A DNA stretch of 5,397 nucleotides. Origin: Burkholderiales bacterium. GTDB lineage: Bacteria; Pseudomonadota; Gammaproteobacteria; Burkholderiales; Burkholderiaceae. Numbering within the stretch: the stretch's first letter is position 1; each line of letters starts with the position of its first letter. The notes beneath the pieces are model-generated. The model had not been told where the DNA came from. It saw only the letters and a list, made by a program, of their open reading frames with translations, and made no database searches. Made by a program: the position numbers and the translations under genes. The stretch is from contig CAHJWV010000235.1 in the NCBI GenBank assembly GCA_903643055.1, forward strand, positions 1-5,397. Direction: 5' to 3'. Below are positions 1-5,169 of the stretch, piece by piece.

Positions 1-321
1 GCGATCAAGTCGGTGCTGGTGCGGATGGCGCCTCTGCTCGCCACGGCGCATACCGACGAACACTTCACGCTCGACGACCGGCTCTACATCGCCGAGTGCG
101 TGCGCCGCTACCTGCCCGACACGCTGCAGGCCTGGCTCGCGGTGCCGGCGCATCTGCGCATCGAAGGCGCCGAACCGTCGGCGCAAGCCCTGCTGGACGA
201 GCAACTCGACCTGCTGCACATTGAACTGCGCCAGCGTGAACAGAAGCTGAGCCGCGGTGCGGCCGAGCCCTTGCTGCGGCAGCAGCGCTTCCTGAAGGCC
301 AAGCAGCAAGGTCGCGACTGA
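1..321 (+). CDS. 3' end of an unrecognised helical soluble protein (5' partial)
   Basis: The reading frame is open from the first base of the window, so the gene starts upstream; 106 residues are visible before the TGA at 319-321. An in-frame GTG at 13 is unlikely to be the true start because the frame runs through it without a visible ribosome binding site. The visible part has no signal peptide or membrane segment. It is predicted helical: an early segment with TLDDRLYIAECVRRYLPDTL, then LLDEQLDLLHIELRQREQKL, and a basic tail ending KAKQQGRD. The pattern 'YLPDTL..WLAVP' followed by 'LLDEQLDLL' resembles C-terminal ends of several unnamed bacterial proteins and is faintly like the XpaC-type proteins sometimes found with TelA. 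That link is weak and is not used to name it. It converges with hipA, with only 4 nt between the two stop codons. The coding call is firm; the function is unknown. Confidence 0.82.
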   Translation, partial: AIKSVLVRMAPLLATAHTDEHFTLDDRLYIAECVRRYLPDTLQAWLAVPAHLRIEGAEPSAQALLDEQLDLLHIELRQREQKLSRGAAEPLLRQQRFLKAKQQGRD

Positions 322-325
322 GCGG

Positions 326-1546
326 TCAGCGCGACAGATAGGCCCAACCACGCGCCCACTTGTCCGCCATCTGCTCGCGCAACGCGACGGGAATGCGCGG
401 ATCGTTTTTCGCTTCGGTCATCGCCTGCGTCATGCCGGTGCCGATCCGCTGCAACACCTCGATCGGTCGCGTGACGCCACAGACGCGCGAGCCGAAGCGC
501 AGCAAGTCGTCGAGCACCGGATAGCGCTTCGACTTCGCGCCCTTGAAGAGTCTGAGCGCCAGGGTGTGGTCCTCCTGCGGCTCGGCACCGATGACTGTCT
601 GGTACTTGTAGATCGCGGTCGTCACCACGTCGTACAGCGGTGACAAGCGCACGTCGGCCTCGGTCGTGTAGAGCACGCCGAAGTTCTTCAGGTGACCGTC
701 GCCGTTGCGGACCATCACGGTCAGTGCGACCTGCGCATAAAACCGTCGCAGGTCGGCCGCAGGCAGGTTGAGGAGTCGCAGCACTTCGGCAATCGCTTCA
801 TAGCTGCCGTGGTACTTGCGATTCGAAAGAATGTCGCGTACCTGCAAGCCCATCAGCGAGGCGATGTCCTCGAAACCGATGCGGCCACCCGCGGCGTCGA
901 GGTCGAACCGCTCGATCAGCAACAACTGGCCATCGTCGGAAAGTTCGAACTCCGGCGCCTCGATGCCGGCATGCCGCGCTGCGCGCAGGCAGAGGTACTC
1001 GTTGGCCGCCAGGCCCGGATACGCGGGCGAAGCCGCCTTGACGATCAGATTGGGCACGGTGAAGGTAGCGCGGGCGGGCACCAGAATCTTCGGCTGGACC
1101 CCCGCGACGCCGATGCCGGTGGAAAGGTATGCCTGCACCAGTTCCTCGAACAAGCCAGTCCGGCCGCTGCTGTGCAGCAAATCCGCGCGCGACACGTTGC
1201 GTGGCGCGGCAACGGGTTGCGCGTCGGGCAGCGTGAAGCCGAGCCGGCCGATGCCGTTGGTGCCGATCAACGCCAGCAAGTGCATCGGCGTGAGCGGCTG
1301 CTTGGGAAAGAGTTCGCGGATGCGATTGAACAGATAGCCTTCGGGCAGGTTCTGGTCCATCACCGGAAACAGCGCACCCGAGCGATAGCTCATGCGGCTC
1401 GGCGGCATCAGCAAGCCGAGCGCGGGTTGCGCGAGGTCGTCGCGGTCGTAGCTGAAGACGAACTGCGATTCGCTCAGCAGGCGTCCGCCGCGCTTCGGGC
1501 CGATATGCACGTCGAGTTGCTTGATTCGCTCAGGCAGCGTCGCCAT
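326..1546 (-). CDS. hipA: HipA-family serine/threonine kinase toxin
   Basis: A 406-aa HipA-type kinase, slightly shorter than E. coli HipA (440 aa). Known members phosphorylate translation-related targets such as glutamyl-tRNA synthetase, halting growth, and are neutralised by HipB. The N-terminal HipA subdomain (about residues 10-108) ends in the glycine-rich GTNGIGRLGF. The kinase core follows: loop GVAGVQPK (146-153), ATP-binding lysine in LIVK (K170), ERFD (212-215), catalytic loop NGDGHLKN with D283 and N288, and the metal-binding LSPLYD with D306. All core catalytic residues are present. The serine expected just before the VAGxQxK loop is Gly146, and Ala148 occupies the other expected position. 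The ATG at 1546 was chosen because it begins directly before the conserved N-terminal domain. It lies inside the last codons of hipB (17-nt overlap) with no clear Shine-Dalgarno, suggesting translational coupling. The open frame continues upstream to 1798, but that part is the hipB shadow. The real target is unknown. Confidence 0.95.
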   Translation of the reverse strand: MATLPERIKQLDVHIGPKRGGRLLSESQFVFSYDRDDLAQPALGLLMPPSRMSYRSGALFPVMDQNLPEGYLFNRIRELFPKQPLTPMHLLALIGTNGIGRLGFTLPDAQPVAAPRNVSRADLLHSSGRTGLFEELVQAYLSTGIGVAGVQPKILVPARATFTVPNLIVKAASPAYPGLAANEYLCLRAARHAGIEAPEFELSDDGQLLLIERFDLDAAGGRIGFEDIASLMGLQVRDILSNRKYHGSYEAIAEVLRLLNLPAADLRRFYAQVALTVMVRNGDGHLKNFGVLYTTEADVRLSPLYDVVTTAIYKYQTVIGAEPQEDHTLALRLFKGAKSKRYPVLDDLLRFGSRVCGVTRPIEVLQRIGTGMTQAMTEAKNDPRIPVALREQMADKWARGWAYLSR

Positions 1547-1838
1547 GGGTGTTGTCCGTGTCGGCGGCGTCTTCCGGCTCGCCGAAGCGCTGGCGCATCT
1601 CTTCCAGCGTCGGCAGACCTGCCGGCGTGAGTTGGATCGCGTAGCCGGCCGCACGCAGGATGTCGAGCAATGCACTGACCGACACGTCCTGTCCTTTTTC
1701 AAGGCGATACAGGATGTCGCGGCTGCGTCCGGCGCGGCTGGCAATCGCGGTGGCGCTCTGACCTTGGTCCTTGCGGCTTTGCCGTACGGCCTCGCCAAGC
1801 GCAGAAAGCGTCTTGATTTTGTCCATCTTGATGGACAT
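1530..1838 (-). CDS. hipB: HipB-type antitoxin, Xre-family helix-turn-helix regulator
   Basis: A 102-aa DNA-binding protein, the presumed antitoxin and autorepressor for the downstream hipA. An Xre/Cro-type helix-turn-helix spans about residues 11-65. It opens with LGEAVRQSRKDQG, has the first HTH helix near SATAIASRAG (28-37), the recognition helix near RSRDILYRLEKG (38-49), then the typical VSVSALLDILRAAG. The C-terminus (about 86-102) is acidic and disordered-looking, and its coding sequence overlaps the start of hipA. The ATG at 1838 is favoured over an in-frame TTG at 1856. A second ATG at 1826 (MDKIKTL) is also plausible and matches where many relatives begin. No Shine-Dalgarno is visible before any of them. 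The start lies inside a palindrome with HipB-operator geometry, which supports autoregulation. Family call is firm; the exact start is not. Confidence 0.92.
   Translation of the reverse strand: MSIKMDKIKTLSALGEAVRQSRKDQGQSATAIASRAGRSRDILYRLEKGQDVSVSALLDILRAAGYAIQLTPAGLPTLEEMRQRFGEPEDAADTDNTHGDAA
1821..1836. promoter_or_regulatory. Probable HipB operator O1 (perfect palindrome over the hipB start)
   Basis: The sequence gtccatcttgatggac is a perfect inverted repeat with 7-bp arms and a 2-nt centre. Written as GTCC-N8-GGAC it has the same geometry as the E. coli HipB operator (TATCC-N8-GGATA), sharing the TCC-N8-GGA core. It covers the codons from the ATG at 1838 through the ATG at 1826 of hipB. 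Binding there would block transcription initiation or early elongation. The similarity in spacing is seen directly; binding by this HipB is inferred. Confidence 0.68.
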
Positions 1839-1844
1839 TATTGC

Positions 1845-1860
1845 GCAAATTCGCAAATTC
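1845..1860. repeat. 8-bp tandem direct repeat between the hipB operators
   Basis: gcaaattc occurs twice back to back (1845-1852 and 1853-1860), filling the space between the two operator-like sites. It overlaps a small palindrome, ttgcgcaa (1841-1848). The segment is much more A+T-rich than the surroundings, as expected for a promoter. On the minus strand AATAAT (1842-1837) resembles a -10 element, but no -35 box lies at a good distance, so a sigma-70 promoter is not claimed. If it is a -10, hipB mRNA would be leaderless or nearly so. Confidence 0.5.
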
Positions 1861-1876
1861 GTCCATCAATCCGTAC
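1861..1876. promoter_or_regulatory. Possible second HipB operator O2 (degenerate copy)
   Basis: gtccatcaatccgtac repeats the left arm of O1 exactly (gtccatc) and ends in GTAC where GGAC would complete the GTCC-N8-GGAC pattern. It starts exactly 40 bp from the start of O1, close to four turns of B-DNA, so HipB dimers on the two sites would face the same side. Multiple spaced operators are known for E. coli hipBA. The right arm is imperfect, so this is less certain than O1. Confidence 0.45.
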
Positions 1877-1890
1877 AAATACCGAAGGCC

Positions 1891-2361
1891 TCAGGTGTCG
1901 AGTTCGGCCGCCGCCTTGGCCGAGGCCAGCGGCAGCCCACCGCTACGGTCCATCAGGTCGGCCTCGTGCTTGTCGCGCACGGTCTTGGCCAGGGTGAAGG
2001 TGCTGCTGACCAGGAACAGCCAGCTCACGACCATGAAACCCTTCTGCCATTCGCCGATGTTCATGCGCCACAGGCCCCAAGCCGTGAGGCAGATGGCGGC
2101 GCCGAAAGCGATCCAGACCGTCATCAGCCAGGAGCCGGTGTCGACCTGACCATCGCGGTTGTCGCGGATGGTCTTGGCGACCGAGAAGCTCGTGAACAGG
2201 CAGAAGAAGAAGCCGATCGCGAGAAAGGCCCGGTCGAGTTCCTGGCCCGGCAGCAGCAGCACGCCGATGCCGCTGGCGAGCACCGCCAGGCCGAACGAAA
2301 GCCAGACCTGCATGCGCCAGCCGTTGGTGTCGCGCTGCATCACGTAGCGGGGGGTTGCCAT
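1891..2361 (-). CDS. YiaA/YiaB-type two-helix-domain inner-membrane protein (two copies of the domain)
   Basis: A 156-aa predicted inner-membrane protein with four hydrophobic helices, arranged as a tandem duplication of the YiaA/YiaB two-helix domain. Copy one (about residues 20-67) begins WLSFG and ends SFSVAKTIRD; copy two (about 83-130) begins WIAFG and ends TFTLAKTVRD. The two copies are offset by 63 residues. The basic AKTxRD ends of both copies are predicted to face the cytoplasm. E. coli YiaA and YiaB carry this domain; their function is poorly defined, with stress association the usual suggestion. The ATG at 2361 has a good Shine-Dalgarno (GAGGAA) 8 nt upstream; an in-frame ATG further upstream lacks one. 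It is the last gene of the telA set, 47 nt after the telA stop, and its stop is 52 nt before hipB. No terminator is evident in that gap, so some read-through into hipBA is possible. Confidence 0.9.
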   Translation of the reverse strand: MATPRYVMQRDTNGWRMQVWLSFGLAVLASGIGVLLLPGQELDRAFLAIGFFFCLFTSFSVAKTIRDNRDGQVDTGSWLMTVWIAFGAAICLTAWGLWRMNIGEWQKGFMVVSWLFLVSSTFTLAKTVRDKHEADLMDRSGGLPLASAKAAAELDT

Positions 2362-2369
2362 GGTGTTTT

Positions 2370-2375
2370 TTCCTC
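2370..2375 (-). promoter_or_regulatory. Ribosome binding site of the YiaA/YiaB-type gene
   Basis: ttcctc on the plus strand reads GAGGAA on the minus strand, 8 nt before the ATG at 2361. It decides this start over the in-frame upstream ATG at 2388. Confidence 0.75.
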
Positions 2376-2408
2376 GGTTTGTATGCATGAAAAATGTTTC
2401 GGGGCGGT

Positions 2409-3632
2409 TCAGAGCGCCACCGGCCCGTCGATCGCCTGCTTCGTCGCCTCGCGCGCCTTCTGCGCACGCACGCGGTCGACGTACTGCTCGGCCTTGGCGA
2501 GCTGCTCGCTCATGATCTTGTTGTTCTGGCCCATCACGTCGATGGCCTTGACGCGGAAGCTGTCCATCGCGTCCATGGCCTTGAAGGTCTGGTCGAACAT
2601 CTCGCGGATCTTGTCGATGCCGATCATCGGGTTCTGCGCGAACTGCGCGGTCTTGTCGACGTGGTTGTTCAGTTGCCGGCCGGTCTCGGTGATGAGGTTC
2701 TCGATGCTGGTGTTCACGCCCTGCAGCATCTCCATCACCTGGATCTGGTTGCCGGTGGCGCGCGCCACGGTCTGCGCGACGGCCAGCGCACTCATGCCGG
2801 TGGTCGCGACGCGGCTGCAGCCGTTCATCATTTCGCGGCCGGTCTTCTTGAGCACGTCGAGCGCGAGGTAGCCGTTGGTGCACACGGCCTGCTGCGTCAG
2901 CATGTCGGTCAGGTTCTGGCGCGCGTAGAACAGCACCTCCTGCTGCAAGGCCTGCGCGCGCAGCGGGTCGGTGGCCTGCAGGCTCTGCACCTTGGCATCG
3001 AGCTGGCCGTCGAGCTTTTCGGCAAAGCGGATCGCGCCGGCGAGCTTTTGCATCGCGTCCCACAGCTTGCCGCGCACGGCCTCGATCTCGACCACGTCGC
3101 GCTGCATGTCGTCACGTGCGCCGTAGAGCTGCTGCATGCTTTTCTGCAACTGCGCGCCGGCGCTCTCGAACTTGCGGAAGTAGGCCTGCAGCTTGTTGCC
3201 GAACGGGATCAGGCCGAGCAGCTTCTGCGGTTGCAACAGGTCGCCTTCCTTGCCGGGGTTCAGGTCGTCGAGGTGGCCGCGCATGTCCTGGATCGCCTTG
3301 AACGCGGCACTGTCTTCCACGCCGACGAAGTTGCGCTGCATGAAGCGGCCCTGCATCAGGCTGGATGCGATCGAGATCTCTTCCTTGCCGAGCGCGAAGG
3401 CCGAATCGAGCTTGGCCTTGAAGGCATCGCTGTGCACGTCTTCGGCCAGCAATGCTTCGACGAAGCAATCGACCTGCGCATCGACCGCACTCTGCAGTTC
3501 GGGCTTGAGCGGCACGGCCTTGCTGGCGGTTTGCCCGGTCAGCGGCGTCAGCACCTCGGGCGGCGCGAGTTGAAAGCCGTCCGCGGCGGATGCGGGCGCG
3601 GAGCCGCCGGATTCGTTGCTTTGCGTCGTCAT
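2409..3632 (-). CDS. telA: TelA/KlaA-family toxic anion resistance protein
   Basis: A 407-aa protein of the TelA (toxic anion resistance) family, near the usual family length. RK2 plasmid KlaA/TelA contributes to tellurite resistance, and chromosomal relatives occur in Ter-type stress loci; the molecular activity is not established. The first 40 or so residues are low-complexity and disordered. The family core follows: FMQRNF (97-102), LNPGK (124-128), LLGLIPFGNKLQAYFRKF (138-155) followed by the long helix with LYGARDDMQRDVVEIE (169-184). The signature second half is VCTNGYLALDVLKKTGREM (250-268), then TTGMSALAVAQTVARATGNQ (277-296) and LQGVNTSIENLITETGRQL (303-321). It has no signal peptide or membrane helix, so it is probably cytoplasmic and extensively helical. 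The ATG at 3632 follows a strong GAGGAGAG site. That site overlaps the stop of the upstream zinc-ribbon gene, implying translational coupling. The symbol is a family label, not proof of tellurite resistance. Confidence 0.93.
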   Translation of the reverse strand: MTTQSNESGGSAPASAADGFQLAPPEVLTPLTGQTASKAVPLKPELQSAVDAQVDCFVEALLAEDVHSDAFKAKLDSAFALGKEEISIASSLMQGRFMQRNFVGVEDSAAFKAIQDMRGHLDDLNPGKEGDLLQPQKLLGLIPFGNKLQAYFRKFESAGAQLQKSMQQLYGARDDMQRDVVEIEAVRGKLWDAMQKLAGAIRFAEKLDGQLDAKVQSLQATDPLRAQALQQEVLFYARQNLTDMLTQQAVCTNGYLALDVLKKTGREMMNGCSRVATTGMSALAVAQTVARATGNQIQVMEMLQGVNTSIENLITETGRQLNNHVDKTAQFAQNPMIGIDKIREMFDQTFKAMDAMDSFRVKAIDVMGQNNKIMSEQLAKAEQYVDRVRAQKAREATKQAIDGPVAL

Positions 3633-3640
3633 GTCGTCTT

Positions 3641-3648
3641 CTCTCCTC
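3641..3648 (-). promoter_or_regulatory. Strong ribosome binding site of telA, overlapping the upstream stop codon
   Basis: ctctcctc on the plus strand reads GAGGAGAG on the minus strand, 8 nt before the telA ATG. It shares bases with the TGA (3649-3647) of the zinc-ribbon gene. Ribosomes finishing that gene stop on the telA initiation region, a typical arrangement for coupled translation of partner proteins. Confidence 0.8.
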
Positions 3649-4741
3649 AGGTGGTCGGGCTCGGGTCAGGCGCAGTGTAGGGGCCGGTCGATGTCGCCTG
3701 TGCCACGCGCGTGGCCGCGGTGCCGCAACCGTGGCAGAAACGCGAGAAAGCACTCTTTCGCGTCTCGCACACCCGGCAATGGTCGAACAGGCCGATGCCG
3801 CAGTGCGGACAGAAGTCGATCGTCGTGATCTTCAGTTCGACCGGCCGCTCACACCCGGGGCACACGCCCTTGCCCAGGCGCGCCAGCGCGGTGTCGTAGC
3901 TGAGCTCCTCGCGCCGCACCTGATCGGGTTGTGCCTCGGCCAGCTTCTGGCGCGCGAGGTAGCGGTTGAGCGCGACGATCGCGTAGCGGCCCACCAGCAC
4001 CGTCACCACGATGCCGACGATGTAGCGCACGTAGCCGCCATAGCTCGGCAGGTACGGCACCAGCTCGACGAAGAACGCGAACAGCGCGAAGAAGATGAAG
4101 CCCCAGACGAAGGGCCAGTAGGTGCTCTTGCGCTTCTTGACGAACAGCCAGCCGGCGATCGCGAGCAAGGGCAAGGTCAACGCCAGCCGGTAGCCGAACA
4201 CGCGCAGCTCGACGCGGCGGTATTCGGCTTCGAGCTTGAGTTGCGCGTCGTGCTCGAGCACGGTCAGCTGTTCCTGCTCCCGGGCTTCGGCCTGACGCGC
4301 GTCGAGCGCGATCTGGCTCTGCGCATCGACCTTCTGCTGCTCGGCATCGACCTTGGCCTTGAGCGCATCGAGCGCCCTGGTGCGCGCGATCAGTTCGGCA
4401 TCCTGGTCGGGCGACTGGGTGGCGCGCCGCGTGGCGATCCAGTTGTCGAAAGTCTCGCGTGCATTGCTGTTGGCCTGCGACGCGACCTGCAGCTTGAGTT
4501 CGGCCTGTTCCAGGTCGCGCTGGGCCTGCTGCTGCGCACGACCCGCCTCCTTGAGCGCGGCGCGCAGCGGATCGGCCGCGCTCTTGTCGATGAAGTCGTC
4601 GATCGACAGCCGCCGCTCGACCTGCGGCAGGTCGCCCACCAGCGTGCCGCCGAGCCCGATCAGGAAGCTCGCGAACACCAATGCCACCAGCCACAGGCCG
4701 CGGCGAAACCATTTTTCGGACAGACGCAAGGATTTGCTCAT
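3647..4741 (-). CDS. Membrane protein with periplasmic coiled coil and C-terminal double zinc ribbon, telA partner
   Basis: A 364-aa protein with no name I recognise but a clear architecture. A basic N-terminus precedes membrane helix 1 (about residues 15-36). A long Gln/Ala/Glu-rich coiled coil follows (about 55-178). Then come helix 2 (about 183-201), the basic KKRKS, helix 3 (about 209-228), a short loop PYLPSYGGYVRY and helix 4 (about 238-258). By the positive-inside rule the coiled coil is periplasmic and both ends are cytoplasmic. The cytoplasmic tail has four CxxC pairs: C294/C297, C311/C314, C322/C325 and C336/C339. They fit two zinc ribbons, with CPHCG and CHGCG knuckles. The last 20 residues are disordered and Thr/Pro-rich. 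The ATG at 4741 was preferred because it directly precedes the basic N-terminus; the in-frame ATG at 4813 would overlap the upstream gene, and both have weak ribosome binding sites. Coupling to telA suggests the two act together, perhaps linking TelA to the membrane. Confidence 0.9.
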   Translation of the reverse strand: MSKSLRLSEKWFRRGLWLVALVFASFLIGLGGTLVGDLPQVERRLSIDDFIDKSAADPLRAALKEAGRAQQQAQRDLEQAELKLQVASQANSNARETFDNWIATRRATQSPDQDAELIARTRALDALKAKVDAEQQKVDAQSQIALDARQAEAREQEQLTVLEHDAQLKLEAEYRRVELRVFGYRLALTLPLLAIAGWLFVKKRKSTYWPFVWGFIFFALFAFFVELVPYLPSYGGYVRYIVGIVVTVLVGRYAIVALNRYLARQKLAEAQPDQVRREELSYDTALARLGKGVCPGCERPVELKITTIDFCPHCGIGLFDHCRVCETRKSAFSRFCHGCGTAATRVAQATSTGPYTAPDPSPTT

Positions 4742-4790
4742 CGATCGCTTTCGGACAACGCTTCTTCGTTCAGGGGGGAAATCAAATGCC

Positions 4791-5033
4791 TCAAAGGCCG
4801 CAGGCATGCGCATGCATCGGAAACAGGAACAGCCCGGCCAGGATCACGGCCAGCACCATGAGCACGACCTGTCCGACGCGGCGCACGAAGCGCTTCCAGC
4901 GCGGCAGCCGCGACGCCTCCTCCGCATCGTAGGGGCCGAAGTTGGTGCTGATGCCGTCGGCGCGCGCGGCGCGCAGCGCAGTGAGAACGTCCTCGGGTGG
5001 CAGATCGCTGAGCGACGAGTGCCGGTGCTTCAT
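4791..5033 (-). CDS. Small hypothetical protein with C-terminal membrane anchor
   Basis: An 80-aa protein without a recognised family. The first 50 residues are polar, with LPPEDVLTALRAARADG (11-27), the short conserved-looking STNFGPYD (29-36), and a basic stretch PRWKRFVRR (44-52). One hydrophobic helix (about 53-72) follows, and the protein ends with HAHACGL. The strongly basic flank before the helix predicts a cytoplasmic N-terminus and a C-tail in the membrane or periplasm. The ATG at 5033 has a GAGG site 5 nt upstream; the open frame continues to 5120 but lacks a comparable site. It is the first gene of the four-gene set and lies 49 nt before the zinc-ribbon gene. Coding is supported by the ribosome binding site and by the coherent domain layout; function is unknown. 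Confidence 0.78.
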   Translation of the reverse strand: MKHRHSSLSDLPPEDVLTALRAARADGISTNFGPYDAEEASRLPRWKRFVRRVGQVVLMVLAVILAGLFLFPMHAHACGL

Positions 5034-5038
5034 GAAAA

Positions 5039-5042
5039 CCTC
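5039..5042 (-). promoter_or_regulatory. Ribosome binding site of the 80-aa membrane-anchored gene
   Basis: cctc on the plus strand reads GAGG on the minus strand, 5 nt before the ATG at 5033. It selects this start over the longer open frame reaching 5120. Confidence 0.6.
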
Positions 5043-5125
5043 GGGTTGAAGTGAAGGTGCGCGGATGATGTGACGCATCGCACGTTCGGCCGTCGTGAAT
5101 CCTGCACCGGAATCGAACAATCACG

Positions 5126-5152
5126 CCCAAGGTATCTGGATGCGATACCGGG
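5126..5152. other. Imperfect hairpin in the 136-bp gap before the four-gene set
   Basis: ggtatc (5131-5136) and gatacc (5144-5149) form a 6-bp stem with a 7-nt loop. The stem extends by ccc (5126-5128) and ggg (5150-5152) with a 2-nt AA bulge. For transcription from the right it lies 17-44 nt after the stop at 5170, where a terminator would be expected, but no T-run follows on either strand. It may be a weak terminator or a regulator site. I see no convincing sigma-70 promoter elsewhere in 5034-5169, although the four-gene set probably starts from here. Confidence 0.35.
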
Positions 5153-5169
5153 CCGGCGCGCTCCGGCGC

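Noticed and set aside
692..1630. Plus-strand open frame (312 codons) opposite hipA
   Set aside because: Gln/Arg/Ala-rich shadow of the HipA reading frame, with no signature of its own.
1547..1798. An 84-residue N-terminal extension of HipA in the same open frame
   Set aside because: It is Arg/Cys/Ser-rich, lies entirely opposite the correct hipB frame, and the HipA domain begins right at the ATG at 1546.
2376..2408. Possible terminator after telA (a T-run on the minus strand)
   Set aside because: The short T-run has no G+C-rich stem before it; the gap looks like a simple intercistronic spacer.
1771..2871. Plus-strand open frame (366 codons) crossing hipB, the YiaA-type gene and part of telA
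   Set aside because: It runs across three well-supported minus-strand genes and two intergenic regions, and resembles no known protein.
2394..3680. Long plus-strand open frame (428 codons) opposite telA
   Set aside because: Rich in Leu, His, Val and Arg with repetitive 'HLHHLDL'-like content, typical of a G+C-rich antisense shadow. The minus strand has clear TelA signatures and ribosome binding sites.
4742..4813. Upstream ATG at 4813 as the start of the zinc-ribbon protein
   Set aside because: It would overlap the 80-aa gene and add a non-conserved-looking polar leader before the basic N-terminus. The choice is not certain, because neither start has a strong ribosome binding site.
3590..4861. 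Long plus-strand open frame (423 codons) opposite the zinc-ribbon gene
   Set aside because: No domain, biased composition, and it spans three unrelated minus-strand features including intergenic DNA.
5064..5085. GATG/CATC inverted repeat around gatgtgacgcatc
   Set aside because: Only 4-bp arms; expected by chance in a region of this composition.
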